A stretch of DNA of 64,000 nucleotides from Streptomyces sp. DI166 (GCF_900091315.1 NZ_FLSP01000028.1:1-64000); one strand, 5' to 3'. Positions 49,861 to 59,183 are shown, counted from the first letter of the stretch. Numbers and translations are program-made. The notes: generated from the sequence alone by a model not told the origin.

Positions 49861-50622
49861 GTGGACGCCGATGAACGAAGGCGCGGGATTCTGGAGACGG
49901 CACGCCGTTCTGGATCCGTGGATGTCGGAGAACTCGCAGCCGACCTCAAGGTCTCCCGGGAGACCGTGCGACGCGATCTCAACCTGCTGGAACGGCACGG
50001 GCTGGTCCGCCGCACCCATGGCGGGGCCCACCCCGTGGAGAGCGCCGGCTTCGAGACCACGCTCGCCTTCCGCACCACCATGCACGTCCCCGAGAAGGCG
50101 AGGATCGCCGCGGCGGCGGCCCAGCTGCTGGGCGACGCCGAGACGGTCTTCATCGACGAGGGCTACACCCCGCAGCTCATCGCCGCCGCGCTCCCCCGCG
50201 ACCGGCCGCTGACCGTCGTCACCTCCTCGCTGGCCACCGCGGGTGCCCTGGCGTCCTCGGAGAACATCTCCGTGGTGCTGCTCGGCGGCCGGGTGCGGGG
50301 CGGCACGCTGGCCACGGTCGACCACTGGGCGACCCGTATGCTGTCCGGCTTCGTCATCGACCTGGCGTACGTCGGAGCGAACGGCATCTCCCGCGAGTAC
50401 GGGCTCACCACCCCCGACCCCGCGGTCAGCGAGGTCAAGACCCAGGTGCTCAAGGCCGCCAGGCGCCGGGTCTTCTCCGGAGTCCACACCAAGTTCGGTG
50501 TGGCGAGCTTCTGCCGGTTCGCCGAGGTCACCCAGTTCGAGGCGATCGTCACCGACACCGGGCTGCCCGCCTCCGAAGCACACCGCTACTCCCTGCTCGG
50601 CCCCGAGGTCATCCGGGCCTAG
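49861..50622 (+). CDS. DeoR family transcriptional regulator of the sugar/polyol operon
   Basis: A 253-residue DeoR/GlpR-type repressor. The helix-turn-helix is GSVDVGELAADLKVSRETVR (about residues 19-38) followed by the RRTHGGAHP wing signature. The C-terminal DeoRC sensor domain (about 75-235) binds a phosphorylated sugar and includes VFIDEGYTPQLIA, TSSLATAGAL, LLGGRVRGGTL and DLAYVGANGIS. GTG start with GGAGG. The binding-protein gene starts 83 bp downstream on the same strand, so it probably regulates that operon and itself. Confidence 0.9.
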   Translation: MDADERRRGILETARRSGSVDVGELAADLKVSRETVRRDLNLLERHGLVRRTHGGAHPVESAGFETTLAFRTTMHVPEKARIAAAAAQLLGDAETVFIDEGYTPQLIAAALPRDRPLTVVTSSLATAGALASSENISVVLLGGRVRGGTLATVDHWATRMLSGFVIDLAYVGANGISREYGLTTPDPAVSEVKTQVLKAARRRVFSGVHTKFGVASFCRFAEVTQFEAIVTDTGLPASEAHRYSLLGPEVIRA

Positions 50623-50705
50623 CCGCAGTCAACTCCCCGATTTCCGCACCCCCGCAGGTCAGGGGGTCTGGTTCCGCACGCCCGAAACATCCCCTGGAGT
50701 CAGTC

Positions 50706-52061
50706 ATGCGCACTCGAAGAATGATCCACGTCGCCGTCACCGCCGCGGCAGCGGGCTCCCTGCTCGTCGCCTGCAGCGGCGCGGGCGGCTCCTCGGCCTC
50801 CGGTGGGGACGGCGAGTCCATCAATGTGCTCATGGTCGGCAACCCGCAGATGGAGGACATCGCCAAGCTGACGAAGGACCACTTCACCAAGGACACCGGC
50901 ATCGAGGTGAAGTTCACGATCCTTCCCGAGAACGAACTGCGCGACAAGGTCACCCAGGACGTCGCCACCCAGGCCGGCCAGTACGACGTCGCCACCATCG
51001 GCGCCTACGAGGTACCGATCTGGAACAAGAACGGCTGGCTGCACGAGCTGAGCTCCTACGCCGACAAGGACGCCAAGTTCGACAAGGCCGACCTGCTCAA
51101 GCCGATGGTCACCTCGCTGTCCGGCTCCGACGGCAAGCTCTACGCCCTGCCGTTCTACGGCGAGTCGTCGATGCTCATGTACAACAAGGAGGTCATGGAG
51201 GCCAAGGGCATCAAGGTGCCCGAGCGGCCGACCTGGCAGCAGATCGCCGACATCGCGGCCAAGGTGGACCGCGCCGAGCCCGGCATGCGCGGCATCTGCC
51301 TGCGCGGCCTGGCGGGTTGGGGCGAACTCGGCGCCTCGCTGACCACCGTCGTCAACACCTTCGGCGGCACCTGGTTCACCAAGGACTGGAAGGCGCAGGT
51401 CGACAGCCCGGAGTTCAAGAAGGCCACCAACTTCTACGTCGACCTGGTGCGCAAGCACGGCGAGGCGGGCGCGGCCCAGGCCGGCTTCACCGAGTGCCTG
51501 AACGCCATGAGCCAGAAGAAGGTCGCCATGTGGTACGACGCGACCAGCGCCGCCGGTTCGCTGGAGGACCCCAGCTCCAGCAAGATCGCCGGCAAGGTCG
51601 GCTACGCGTACGCGCCGACCGTGGAGACGCAGAGCAGCGGCTGGCTGTGGAGCTGGGCGTGGGCCATGCCCAAGACCACGAAGAAGGCCGACGCCGCCTC
51701 GAAGTTCATGCTGTGGGCCTCCAGCAAGGAGTACGAGAAGCTGGTCGGCGAGAAGCTCGGCTGGTCGCGGGTCCCGGCCGGCAAGCGGGCCAGCACGTAC
51801 GCGCTGCCGGAGTACAAGAAGGCCGCCGCGTCGTTCGGTGAGATCACCCTGAGGTCCATCGAGCAGGCCGACCCGGCCAACCCCGGTGTGCAGCCGCGCC
51901 CGACGGTGGGCGTGCAGTACGTGGCCATCCCCGAGTTCCAGGACCTGGGCACCAAGGTGACCCAGGAGATCTCCGCCGCCATCGCCGGAAAGACCAGCGT
52001 GGACAAGGCACTTGAGGACGGCCAGAAGCTCGCCGAGGACGTCGCCAAGAACTACCAGTAA
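50706..52061 (+). CDS. Sugar/polyol ABC transporter substrate-binding lipoprotein
   Basis: A 451-residue extracytoplasmic binding protein of the MalE/SmoE type. A lipoprotein signal peptide ends in the lipobox LLVACSG (Cys about 22). Solute-binding family text: DVATIGAYEVPIWNKNGWL, LPFYGESSMLMYNKEVM, NAMSQKKVAMWYDATS. The closest layout is that of sorbitol/mannitol-type (SmoE/MtlE) binding proteins, in keeping with the dehydrogenase at the operon end. A stable hairpin after its stop separates it from the permeases, which probably keeps the binding protein in excess. Confidence 0.9.
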   Translation: MRTRRMIHVAVTAAAAGSLLVACSGAGGSSASGGDGESINVLMVGNPQMEDIAKLTKDHFTKDTGIEVKFTILPENELRDKVTQDVATQAGQYDVATIGAYEVPIWNKNGWLHELSSYADKDAKFDKADLLKPMVTSLSGSDGKLYALPFYGESSMLMYNKEVMEAKGIKVPERPTWQQIADIAAKVDRAEPGMRGICLRGLAGWGELGASLTTVVNTFGGTWFTKDWKAQVDSPEFKKATNFYVDLVRKHGEAGAAQAGFTECLNAMSQKKVAMWYDATSAAGSLEDPSSSKIAGKVGYAYAPTVETQSSGWLWSWAWAMPKTTKKADAASKFMLWASSKEYEKLVGEKLGWSRVPAGKRASTYALPEYKKAAASFGEITLRSIEQADPANPGVQPRPTVGVQYVAIPEFQDLGTKVTQEISAAIAGKTSVDKALEDGQKLAEDVAKNYQ

Positions 52062-52071
52062 CCCCCGTGCC

Positions 52072-52104
52072 GCCCGGCCGGGAGACCTCCTCCCCCGGCC
52101 GGGC
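52072..52104 (+). promoter_or_regulatory. Intercistronic hairpin between binding protein and permease genes
   Basis: GCCCGGCCGGG (52072-52082) pairs exactly with CCCGGCCGGGC (52094-52104) around an 11-nt loop. Such structures in binding-protein operons protect the upstream mRNA or partly stop transcription, giving more binding protein than membrane subunits. Confidence 0.7.
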
Positions 52105-52145
52105 CCCTTTCCCACTCCCGCCGACCATCGGCAGAGGAACCTCCC

Positions 52146-53105
52146 ATGACCACGCTCACCGCCCCGCCCAGGACGGCACCACCGCCCAGCCGTCAGCGCA
52201 CCAAGCAAAGCTCCGGCAAGTGGCGCCGCCGTATCCCACTGCTGCCGGCGCTCGTGTTCACGATCGTCGTCACCCAGCTGCCCTTCGTGGCCACCATCGT
52301 CATCTCCACGTTCCAGTGGAACGTCCTCAAGCCGGGCGAGCGCCACTTCGTCGGCCTGGACAACTTCACCTTCGTCTTCACCGACGAGCGGCTGCGCACG
52401 GCGGTCCTGAACACCATCGTGCTCACCGCGTCGGTGGTCGTCATCAGCGTGGTGCTCGGACTGGCCCTGGCGATGCTGCTCGACCGCAAGTTCGTCGGCC
52501 GGGGCCTGGCCCGGACCCTGCTCATCGCCCCCTTCCTGGTGATGCCGGTGGCGGCGGCGCTGCTGTGGAAGCACGCCATCTACAACCCCGACTACGGTCT
52601 GCTCAACGGCACCCTCAACGCCGTCTACCGCCTCTTCGGCGCGGAGAACGGGCCGACCATCGACTGGGTGTCGACGTACCCCATGCCCGCGGTCGTGATC
52701 TCGCTGGTGTGGCAGTGGACGCCGTTCATGATGCTGATCCTGCTGGCCGGTCTGCAGGCGCAGCCCGGTGACGTGCTGGAGGCGGCCCGGATGGACGGGG
52801 CGTCGCCGATGCAGACCTTCCGCTTCGTCACGCTGCCGCATCTGCGCCAGTACATCGAACTGGGCATCCTGCTCGGCACGATCTACGTCGTGCAGACCTT
52901 CGACGCGGTCTACACGATCACCCAGGGCGGCCCCGGATCACAGACCACCAACCTGCCCTACGAGATCTACCTGACCATGTTCCGCAAGTTCGAGTACGGC
53001 CAGGCCGCCGCGGCCGGTGTGGTCGTCGTGCTCGGTTCCATCGTGATCGCGACCTTCGCACTGCGCACCATCGCGTCGCTGTTCCGTGAGGAGGTGTCCC
53101 GATGA
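52146..53105 (+). CDS. Sugar ABC transporter permease, MalF-like
   Basis: A 319-residue inner-membrane permease with six predicted helices and an extended N-terminus. The EAA loop contacting the ATPase reads EAARMDGASPMQTFRFVTLP (about residues 216-235). Membrane segments include LLPALVFTIVVTQLPFVATI, LMLILLAGLQ and AAGVVVVLGSIVIATFAL. It pairs with the next permease gene, which it overlaps by ATGA. No ATPase gene occurs in the operon; in Streptomyces the shared ATPase MsiK usually serves such importers. Confidence 0.92.
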   Translation: MTTLTAPPRTAPPPSRQRTKQSSGKWRRRIPLLPALVFTIVVTQLPFVATIVISTFQWNVLKPGERHFVGLDNFTFVFTDERLRTAVLNTIVLTASVVVISVVLGLALAMLLDRKFVGRGLARTLLIAPFLVMPVAAALLWKHAIYNPDYGLLNGTLNAVYRLFGAENGPTIDWVSTYPMPAVVISLVWQWTPFMMLILLAGLQAQPGDVLEAARMDGASPMQTFRFVTLPHLRQYIELGILLGTIYVVQTFDAVYTITQGGPGSQTTNLPYEIYLTMFRKFEYGQAAAAGVVVVLGSIVIATFALRTIASLFREEVSR

Positions 53106-53914
53106 CCGCGCGCCTGTCCCCCTTCTGGACGTTCATCGCCTGGCTGGCGACGCTGGCGTTCTTCGCCCCGGTGGCGTGGATGGTGCTCACCTCCTTCCAC
53201 CAGGAGGCGGACGCGGCGACCAACCCGCCGAGCCTGTTCGCCCCCGTCACCCTCGACCAGTACAAGCTGCTGTTCGAACGCGACATCACCCCGTTCCTTC
53301 TCAACTCGGCCATGGCCAGCGTCATTTCGACGGTCCTGGTGCTCGCGCTCGCGGTGCCAGCGGCCTACGCGCTGTCCATCAAGCCGGTCAAGAAGTGGAC
53401 CGACGTGATGTTCTTCTTCCTGTCCACCAAGTTCCTGCCCGCGATCGCGGCGCTGCTGCCGGTGTACCTGATCGTCAAGGACGCCGGGATGCTGGACAAC
53501 GTGTGGACGCTGGTCATCCTCTACACGGCGATGAATCTGCCGATCGCGGTGTGGATGATGCGCTCGTTCCTCGCCGAGGTGCCCAAGGAGATCCTGGAGG
53601 CCGCCGAGGTCGACGGCGCCAACCTGCTGACGGTGCTGTGGCGGGTGGTCGCGCCGGTCGCCATGCCGGGGCTGGCGGCGACCTCGCTGATCTGCTTCAT
53701 CTTCAGCTGGAACGAGTTCATGTTCGCCGTGAACCTCACCGCGACCAACGCCTCGACCGCGCCGGTGTTCCTGGTCGGTTTCATCACCAGCGAGGGTCTC
53801 TTCCTCGCCCGGTTGTGCGCCGCCGCCACGTTGGTCTCCCTGCCGGTGCTCATCGCCGGTTTCGCCGCCCAGGACAAGCTGGTCCGGGGCCTGTCCCTAG
53901 GAGCAGTCAAGTGA
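53102..53914 (+). CDS. Sugar ABC transporter permease, MalG-like
   Basis: A 270-residue partner permease with six helices. The EAA loop is LEAAEVDGANLLTVLWRVVA (about residues 163-182). Other segments include FIAWLATLAFFAPVAWMVLT and FLPAIAALLPVYLIVK. It overlaps the first permease by ATGA and the dehydrogenase by GTGA, so the operon is tightly coupled. Together with the first permease and the lipoprotein it forms a polyol or sugar importer. Confidence 0.92.
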   Translation: MTARLSPFWTFIAWLATLAFFAPVAWMVLTSFHQEADAATNPPSLFAPVTLDQYKLLFERDITPFLLNSAMASVISTVLVLALAVPAAYALSIKPVKKWTDVMFFFLSTKFLPAIAALLPVYLIVKDAGMLDNVWTLVILYTAMNLPIAVWMMRSFLAEVPKEILEAAEVDGANLLTVLWRVVAPVAMPGLAATSLICFIFSWNEFMFAVNLTATNASTAPVFLVGFITSEGLFLARLCAAATLVSLPVLIAGFAAQDKLVRGLSLGAVK

Positions 53915-54900
53915 AGGCCGCTGTCATCGAAGCCCCCGGCAAGGTCACCGTCACCACGGTGCCCGACCCCACTCCCGGACCGCGCGAGGTCGTGGTCGAC
54001 GTGGCGGCCTGCGGACTGTGCGGAACCGATCTGCACATCCTCCAGGGCGAGTTCGCGCCCACCCTGCCGGTCGTGCCGGGCCACGAGTTCGCCGGGGTGG
54101 TGGTCGGTCTCGGCTCCGAGGTCACCGAACTGGCCATCGGCGACCGGGTCGCGGTGGACCCCTCGCTGTACTGCAACGAGTGCCGCTACTGCCGGGTGGG
54201 CCGCAACAACCTGTGCGACCGGTGGCAGGCGATCGGCGTCACCGTCTCGGGCGGCGCGGCGGAGTACGCCCTCGCCCCGGTCGCCAACTGCGTACGCCTG
54301 CCCGACCACGTCGACGTCCAGGACGCGGCGCTGATCGAGCCGCTGTCCTGCGCGGTGCGCGGCTACGACGTGCTCAACAGCCGGCTCGCCTCGAAGGTGC
54401 TGATCTACGGCAGCGGCACGATGGGCCTGATGATGCTGGAGCTGGCCAAGCGCACCGGCGCCGCCTCGGTGGAGGTCGTGGACGTCAACCCGGAGCGGCT
54501 GGCCACGGCGGAGAAGCTGGGCTGCAGCCGAACGGCCCTGTCCGCCGACGAGTTGGGCCGCCCGGAGGGCTGGGACGTGGTCGTCGACGCGACCGGCAAC
54601 GCCGCCGCCATCCAGGACGGCCTGGAGCGGGTCGCCAAGGCGGGCACGTTCCTGCAGTTCGGGGTCTCCGACTACGCGACCACGGCGACCATTTCGCCGT
54701 ACCGCATCTACAACCAGGAGATCACCATCACCGGTTCCATGGCGGTGCTGCACAGCTACGAGCGGGCGGCGGACCTGTTCGCCACGGGTGTGCTGGATCC
54801 GCAGGTGTTCATCAGCCACCGGATGCCGCTGGCGGAGTACCCGCAGGCGCTGGAGCAGTTCGCGGCGGGCCAGGGTCGCAAGATCGTCGTGCTTCCCTGA
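53911..54900 (+). CDS. Zinc-dependent sugar/polyol dehydrogenase
   Basis: A 329-residue medium-chain zinc dehydrogenase. The catalytic zinc ligands are in ACGLCGTDLHI (Cys) and VPGHEFAGVV (His, Glu). The structural zinc loop has four Cys in YCNECRYCRVGRNNLC. The NAD site is VLIYGSGTMGLMMLELAKRT (about residues 160-179). The family includes sorbitol, xylitol and threonine dehydrogenases; within this DeoR-ABC operon it most likely oxidises the imported polyol to a ketose. GTG start overlapping the upstream permease stop. A strong rho-independent terminator follows. Confidence 0.92.
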   Translation: MKAAVIEAPGKVTVTTVPDPTPGPREVVVDVAACGLCGTDLHILQGEFAPTLPVVPGHEFAGVVVGLGSEVTELAIGDRVAVDPSLYCNECRYCRVGRNNLCDRWQAIGVTVSGGAAEYALAPVANCVRLPDHVDVQDAALIEPLSCAVRGYDVLNSRLASKVLIYGSGTMGLMMLELAKRTGAASVEVVDVNPERLATAEKLGCSRTALSADELGRPEGWDVVVDATGNAAAIQDGLERVAKAGTFLQFGVSDYATTATISPYRIYNQEITITGSMAVLHSYERAADLFATGVLDPQVFISHRMPLAEYPQALEQFAAGQGRKIVVLP

Positions 54901-54912
54901 ATCAGCACGAAG

Positions 54913-54947
54913 AAAGAGGGGGTGCCCCGGGGCACCCCCTCTTTTTT
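54913..54947 (+). terminator. Rho-independent terminator after the polyol operon
   Basis: AAAGAGGGGGTGCCCC directly followed by GGGGCACCCCCTCTTT is a perfect 32-bp palindrome, and the run of T continues to 54947. It also lies five bases before the stop of the convergent GbsR-like gene and may serve both. Confidence 0.92.
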
Positions 54948-54951
54948 CGCG

Positions 54952-55470
54952 TCAGTTCCCGGAGGCCCGGTGCTCCTGCCAGTCGACGACGATCTGTTCC
55001 AGCTTGGGCATCACGAAGAGACCGAAGTCCCGCATGTCCATCAGCCGGGCGCGGCCGCCGGTGTTGGACTCGGAGAGGAGTTCGATGTCCTCCATGGAGC
55101 CCTTGGCGAACTCCCGCAGCCACAGGCTGCGGATGGCGAAGACGTCGGGCCAGGGGTCCTCACGGACCCGGTAGAGGTCCCGGCGCGAGCCCGGCTGGTT
55201 CTCCCGGCTGATGAGGCCGATCCGCACCAGGCTCTGCAGCGCCGTGGACACGGTGCCGGAGCTGATGGAAAGAAACTGGCCGATCTCGGCGGCCGTCAAC
55301 GCGCCGTTCGGGGACACCAGTAGAGCGGCGAAGACGCGGGCGCTCATCCGGGGAAGCCCCGTCTCGGCGAACCGGCCCGCCAGCCGTTCCACCGCGCGGG
55401 CCTCACCGTCGGTCGCCCACTGGGGGTCGGCGGACGCCTCGCTCGCTGATTCTGCACTGCCTGTGGACAC
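54952..55470 (-). CDS. GbsR/MarR family transcriptional regulator
   Basis: A 172-residue winged-helix regulator of the GbsR/MarR type. The helix-turn-helix is LTAAEIGQFLSISSGTVSTA (about residues 59-78), then SLVRIGLISRENQPGSRRDLYRV as the wing, with long C-terminal helices (DFGLFVMPKLEQIVVDWQEH). The frame is open to 55701, but the GTG at 55470 follows AAGGAGG and gives the usual length. It is divergent from an ABC-2 exporter pair, with an AT-rich palindrome between, and so probably represses the transporter until a ligand appears. Confidence 0.87.
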   Translation of the reverse strand: MSTGSAESASEASADPQWATDGEARAVERLAGRFAETGLPRMSARVFAALLVSPNGALTAAEIGQFLSISSGTVSTALQSLVRIGLISRENQPGSRRDLYRVREDPWPDVFAIRSLWLREFAKGSMEDIELLSESNTGGRARLMDMRDFGLFVMPKLEQIVVDWQEHRASGN

Positions 55471-55531
55471 GTGTAGGGCACCTCCTTCACACACCCTAAC
55501 CAGCCACCCGGCATTCTTCCAGTTCTCGCAA

Positions 55532-55541
55532 ATTTCGAAAT
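55532..55541. promoter_or_regulatory. AT-rich palindrome in the GbsR/ABC divergent region
   Basis: ATTTCGAAAT is a perfect 10-bp palindrome in a strikingly AT-rich stretch just upstream of the ABC ATPase start. Likely operator and promoter overlap region. Confidence 0.5.
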
Positions 55542-55561
55542 ATTCAAGTAGCGTTAAAATC

Positions 55562-56491
55562 ATGACGCCTCCGATCTCACTCTCCTCACTGGTCAAGACG
55601 TTCGGCCCCGTCCGGGCCCTCGACGGGCTCGACCTCACCGTGGAGGCCGGGGAGGTGCATGGATTCCTCGGGCCCAACGGCGCGGGGAAGACGACCGCCA
55701 TCCGTGTTCTGCTGGGACTGCTGCGCTACGACAGCGGCAAGGTCTCCCTGCTCGGCGGCGATCCCTGGGCGGACGCCGTCGAACTGCACAAGCGGCTCGC
55801 CTACGTCCCCGGCGATGTCACCCTCTGGCCGACCCTCTCGGGCGGCGAAGTCATCGACCTGCTGGGCCGGTTACGCGGCGGCGCCAGCAGGAAACGCCGG
55901 GACGAACTGATCGAGCGGTTCGAACTCGACCCGAAGAAGAAGGGCCGCGCCTACTCCAAGGGCAACCGGCAGAAGGTGGCGCTGGTGGCGGCGCTCGCCT
56001 CCGACGTGGAACTGCTCATCCTGGACGAGCCCACCTCGGGACTGGACCCCCTGATGGAGTCCGTCTTCCAGGACTGCGTCGACGAGGAGCGCGACCGGGG
56101 CCGCACCGTCCTGCTCTCCAGCCACATCCTGTCCGAGGTGGAGAGGCTGTGCGACCGGGTGAGCATCATCCGCAACGGCCGTACGGTGGAGTCCGGGACC
56201 CTCACCGAGCTGCGCCATCTCACCCGCACCTCGATCCGCGCCGAGGTCACCGAGTCCGTCGACGGGCTGTCCCGCCTGCCCGGCGTGCACGACGTGCGGA
56301 TCGGCGGCGCCGACAAACACACGGTCACCTTCGACGTCGACACCGGCGACCTCAACACCGCCGTCCAGCACCTGACGACGCTCGGACTGCGCAGCCTGGT
56401 CAGCCAACCGCCCACCCTCGAAGACCTGTTCATGCGGCACTACACCACCGCCCAGGACGAGGAAGGCGACCGGGCGGAGGCCTCGCGGTGA
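55562..56491 (+). CDS. ABC-2 type exporter ATP-binding protein
   Basis: A 309-residue ATPase. Walker A GPNGAGKTTAIRVLLG (about residues 38-53), Q-loop region LAYVPGDVTLWPTLSGGEV, signature AYSKGNRQKVALVAAL (SKGN in place of SGGQ, common in this subfamily), Walker B LLILDEPTSGLDPLMES and switch His VLLSSHILSEVE are all present. A C-terminal regulatory extension (about 215-309) follows. It should drive the permease encoded next, which overlaps it by GTGA. The family exports antibiotics or other amphipathic compounds. Start ATG 55562 has no clear Shine-Dalgarno sequence; the transcript may be nearly leaderless. Confidence 0.92.
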   Translation: MTPPISLSSLVKTFGPVRALDGLDLTVEAGEVHGFLGPNGAGKTTAIRVLLGLLRYDSGKVSLLGGDPWADAVELHKRLAYVPGDVTLWPTLSGGEVIDLLGRLRGGASRKRRDELIERFELDPKKKGRAYSKGNRQKVALVAALASDVELLILDEPTSGLDPLMESVFQDCVDEERDRGRTVLLSSHILSEVERLCDRVSIIRNGRTVESGTLTELRHLTRTSIRAEVTESVDGLSRLPGVHDVRIGGADKHTVTFDVDTGDLNTAVQHLTTLGLRSLVSQPPTLEDLFMRHYTTAQDEEGDRAEASR

Positions 56492-58095
56492 AGGACTACG
56501 CCGGCACCTGGACGCTGCTGCGGCTCGCCCTGCGCCTGGACCGGGTCCGCGCCACCGCCTGGATCCTGGGCATCGTGCTGTTCACCACGGCGTCCGCCCA
56601 GAGCAACAACGACCTGTACAGCACCGCGGAGGAGCGCGAGAAGCTCGCCGAGACCGTCGAGACCAACCCGGCGATGCTCGCCCTCGGCGGACGCGCCTTC
56701 GACCTGACCACCACCGGCGGGATCAACGCCTACGAGCTGGTCGCCTTCGTGGCCACGTTCATCGGCCTGATGAGCATCCTCATGACGGTCCGGCACACCC
56801 GCGCCGAGGAGGAGAGCGGCCGCGCCGAACTCGCCGGATCCGCGGTCCTCGGCCGCAAGGCATGGCTGGCCAGTGCCCTGCTGCTGGTCACCGGGATGAA
56901 CCTGGTCATCGCCCTGCTGCTCGGACTCGGCCTGCGGAACACCGACCTGCCCGCGGCCGGCTCCTGGGCCTTCGCGCTCGGCTGCGCCGGTGTCGGCGTC
57001 TTCTTCGCCGTCGTCGCCGGTGTCACCGCCCAGCTCACCGACCACGCCCGCACCGCCAACGGCCTCGCCTGCGCCGTGCTGGGCCTCGCCTATCTGCTGC
57101 GCGCCACCGGCGACGCGGCCAGCGCCACCGACGACGGCCCGTCCTGGCTGACCTGGCTCTCCCCCATCGGCTGGGCCCAGATGATGCGCCCCTACACCGA
57201 CGAGGACTGGTGGGTGGGCCTGCTGTTCGTCGGCGCCGTCGCCGTCCTCGTCGCGGCCGTCGGCGTGCTGATCGGCCGTCGGGACCTGGGCGCCGGTGTA
57301 CTGCCGCCCCGCCTGGGCCCCGTGGAGGCCGCCCCGGCGCTGCGCTCCCCGCTCGCGCTGGCCTGGCGGCTGCAGCGGGGCTCGATGCTCGGCTGGGCGC
57401 TCGGCTTCGTGGTCATCGGCGCCGCGTTCGGCGGGGTCGCGGACGGCATGGTCGACGTGGCCAAGGACAATCCCGACATCGACGAACTCCTGCGCGACCT
57501 CGGCGGCAGCGGCAGCATCGTGGACGTCTTCCTGGCCACCATCACCTCCCTGATCGCCGTCGTCGTCGGCGCCTACGCCGTCCAGTCGGCGCTGCGCCTG
57601 TCCGGCGAGGAGTCCGCCCACCGCACCGACCCGGTCCTGTCCACGTCCGTCAACCGGATCGGCTGGGCGGGCAGTCACCTCACCGTCGCCGCCCTCGGCT
57701 CGGTGGTGATGCTCACCTCGGCCGGACTCGCGGCGGGCCTCGCCCACGGCCTCAACAGCGGTGACGTCGCCGGTGAGGTGCCCCGCGTGCTGGGCGCCGC
57801 GCTGGCCCAGGTACCGGCCGTATGGACGCTGATCGGGCTGTGCGCGCTGCTCTTCGGGCTGCTGCCCCGCTACACGGCCGTCGCCTGGGTCGCCCTGGCC
57901 CTCGCCCTGGTCGTCGGACAGTTCGGGGAGGTCCTCAAGCTCGACCGGGCGATCATCAACCTGTCCCCCTTCACCCATGTCCCCGACCTGCCGTCGGCGG
58001 ACTTCCGGGCCACACCGCTGCTGCTGCTCGTGCTGCTCGCCGCGGCGCTCGCCGCGGCCGGACTGAGCGGCTTCAGGCGACGCGACATCGCCTGA
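56488..58095 (+). CDS. ABC-2 type exporter permease, antibiotic-exporter-like
   Basis: A 535-residue permease with about twelve predicted membrane helices, the duplicated six-helix form of polyketide-antibiotic exporters. Hydrophobic segments include GINAYELVAFVATFIGLMSI, WLASALLLVTGMNLVIALLL, GLLFVGAVAVLVAAVGVLIG, LGWALGFVVIGAAFGGVADG and LLLLVLLAAALAAAGLSGF. A conserved EEESGRAELAGSAVLGR coupling segment lies near residue 110. GTG start overlapping the ATPase stop. The pair is controlled by the divergent GbsR-like regulator and may export the product of the neighbouring PKS cluster, an inference from proximity alone. Confidence 0.9.
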   Translation: MKDYAGTWTLLRLALRLDRVRATAWILGIVLFTTASAQSNNDLYSTAEEREKLAETVETNPAMLALGGRAFDLTTTGGINAYELVAFVATFIGLMSILMTVRHTRAEEESGRAELAGSAVLGRKAWLASALLLVTGMNLVIALLLGLGLRNTDLPAAGSWAFALGCAGVGVFFAVVAGVTAQLTDHARTANGLACAVLGLAYLLRATGDAASATDDGPSWLTWLSPIGWAQMMRPYTDEDWWVGLLFVGAVAVLVAAVGVLIGRRDLGAGVLPPRLGPVEAAPALRSPLALAWRLQRGSMLGWALGFVVIGAAFGGVADGMVDVAKDNPDIDELLRDLGGSGSIVDVFLATITSLIAVVVGAYAVQSALRLSGEESAHRTDPVLSTSVNRIGWAGSHLTVAALGSVVMLTSAGLAAGLAHGLNSGDVAGEVPRVLGAALAQVPAVWTLIGLCALLFGLLPRYTAVAWVALALALVVGQFGEVLKLDRAIINLSPFTHVPDLPSADFRATPLLLLVLLAAALAAAGLSGFRRRDIA

Positions 58096-58230
58096 CCCCC
58101 GGACGCCGCCCGCGCGGACACCGCCGGGCGGCCCCGCCGCTGCGACCCACATCCCCCGGGGCCGCGACGGCATCGGGGCCACCACGCGGGCTCCCCCGTC
58201 CCGTGTGGTGGCCCCGCTCATGTCCTCGCC

Positions 58231-59154
58231 TCAGTGGGTACGGCCGCCCGAGCGGGCCGCCTCCCGTATCTGGGCCGCGACATGCCGGGCGACCCGCCGG
58301 TCGTGCTCCGTCTCCGGCGGCAACGCCGTGAACAGCGCCTTGGAGCGGGCGGCCAGTTGCTCCGCGACGCCCCGGTCGGTGATGACGTACGGCTTCCCGG
58401 ACCGTACGCCCTCGACCACCATCTCCCCCACGGTGTCCGGGGGAAGCCCGAGTTGTCGCAGATAGAAGTCCTGCTCGGACAGCAGCGTCTCCCGGTTCTC
58501 CCGCTGCTCGGCGGTGAGTCCCAGGTCGCCGGGGAGGCGGCGGCCCGCCGCCCGGCTGGTGGCGACCATGTTGGTGGCGACGAGCCCCGGGCAGAGCACC
58601 GTCACCCCGATGGCATGCCCCTCGTGCGCCAACTGCCGGGCGAGGCCCTCGGAGAGCCCGATCACCCCCGCCTTGGCGCCCTCGTACATATAGCCGCCCT
58701 GCCCGCCCAGCGGTGCCAGCCCCGCCGTGGAGGCCGTGTTGACGATGTGGGCGGGCTCCCCGCGCTCGATCATGCGGGGCAGGAAGGTCTGCAGGCCGTT
58801 GACGACACCGCCGAGGTTGACGCCGAGGATCAGGTCCCACAGCGCGTAGCTCATCGCTCTGACCGGGTAACTGCCGCCGACGCCCGCGTTGTTGCAGAGC
58901 AGTGAGACGGGGCCGAGGCGCTGCTCGGCCTCCTCGGCGACGCGGGCGAAGGCGTCGCGCTCGGTGACGTCCAGGGTGAAGGTGGCCACCTCGGTGATCG
59001 CCGACAGCTCACCCTCGGCCGCGGCCAGCGCGTCCGCGTCGATGTCGGCGACGGCGAGCCGCATGCCCTCCTTGGCGAAGGACCGGGCCAGACCCAGTCC
59101 GATGCCCTGGGCGCCGCCGGTGATGAAGGCGGCCCGTCCCGCTAGTTCGAGCAC
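58231..59154 (-). CDS. Short-chain dehydrogenase/reductase next to the PKS
   Basis: A 307-residue classical SDR. The NAD(P) site is FITGGAQGIGLGLARSFAKE (about residues 9-28), NNAG motif LLCNNAGVGG, catalytic Ser in NTASTAG and YxxxK in MYEGAKAGV. The C-terminal region (about 190-307) is extended. It follows the PKS gene: GTG 59154 has a GAGAGGAG site, while the in-frame ATG 59187 (MTSNPRT) overlaps the PKS stop as ATGA. In either case it is cotranscribed with the PKS. It may tailor the polyketide or supply a precursor. Confidence 0.88.
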   Translation of the reverse strand: MLELAGRAAFITGGAQGIGLGLARSFAKEGMRLAVADIDADALAAAEGELSAITEVATFTLDVTERDAFARVAEEAEQRLGPVSLLCNNAGVGGSYPVRAMSYALWDLILGVNLGGVVNGLQTFLPRMIERGEPAHIVNTASTAGLAPLGGQGGYMYEGAKAGVIGLSEGLARQLAHEGHAIGVTVLCPGLVATNMVATSRAAGRRLPGDLGLTAEQRENRETLLSEQDFYLRQLGLPPDTVGEMVVEGVRSGKPYVITDRGVAEQLAARSKALFTALPPETEHDRRVARHVAAQIREAARSGGRTH

Positions 59155-59183
59155 TGCGACTCCTCTCGTTCGTGGGTTGGATG

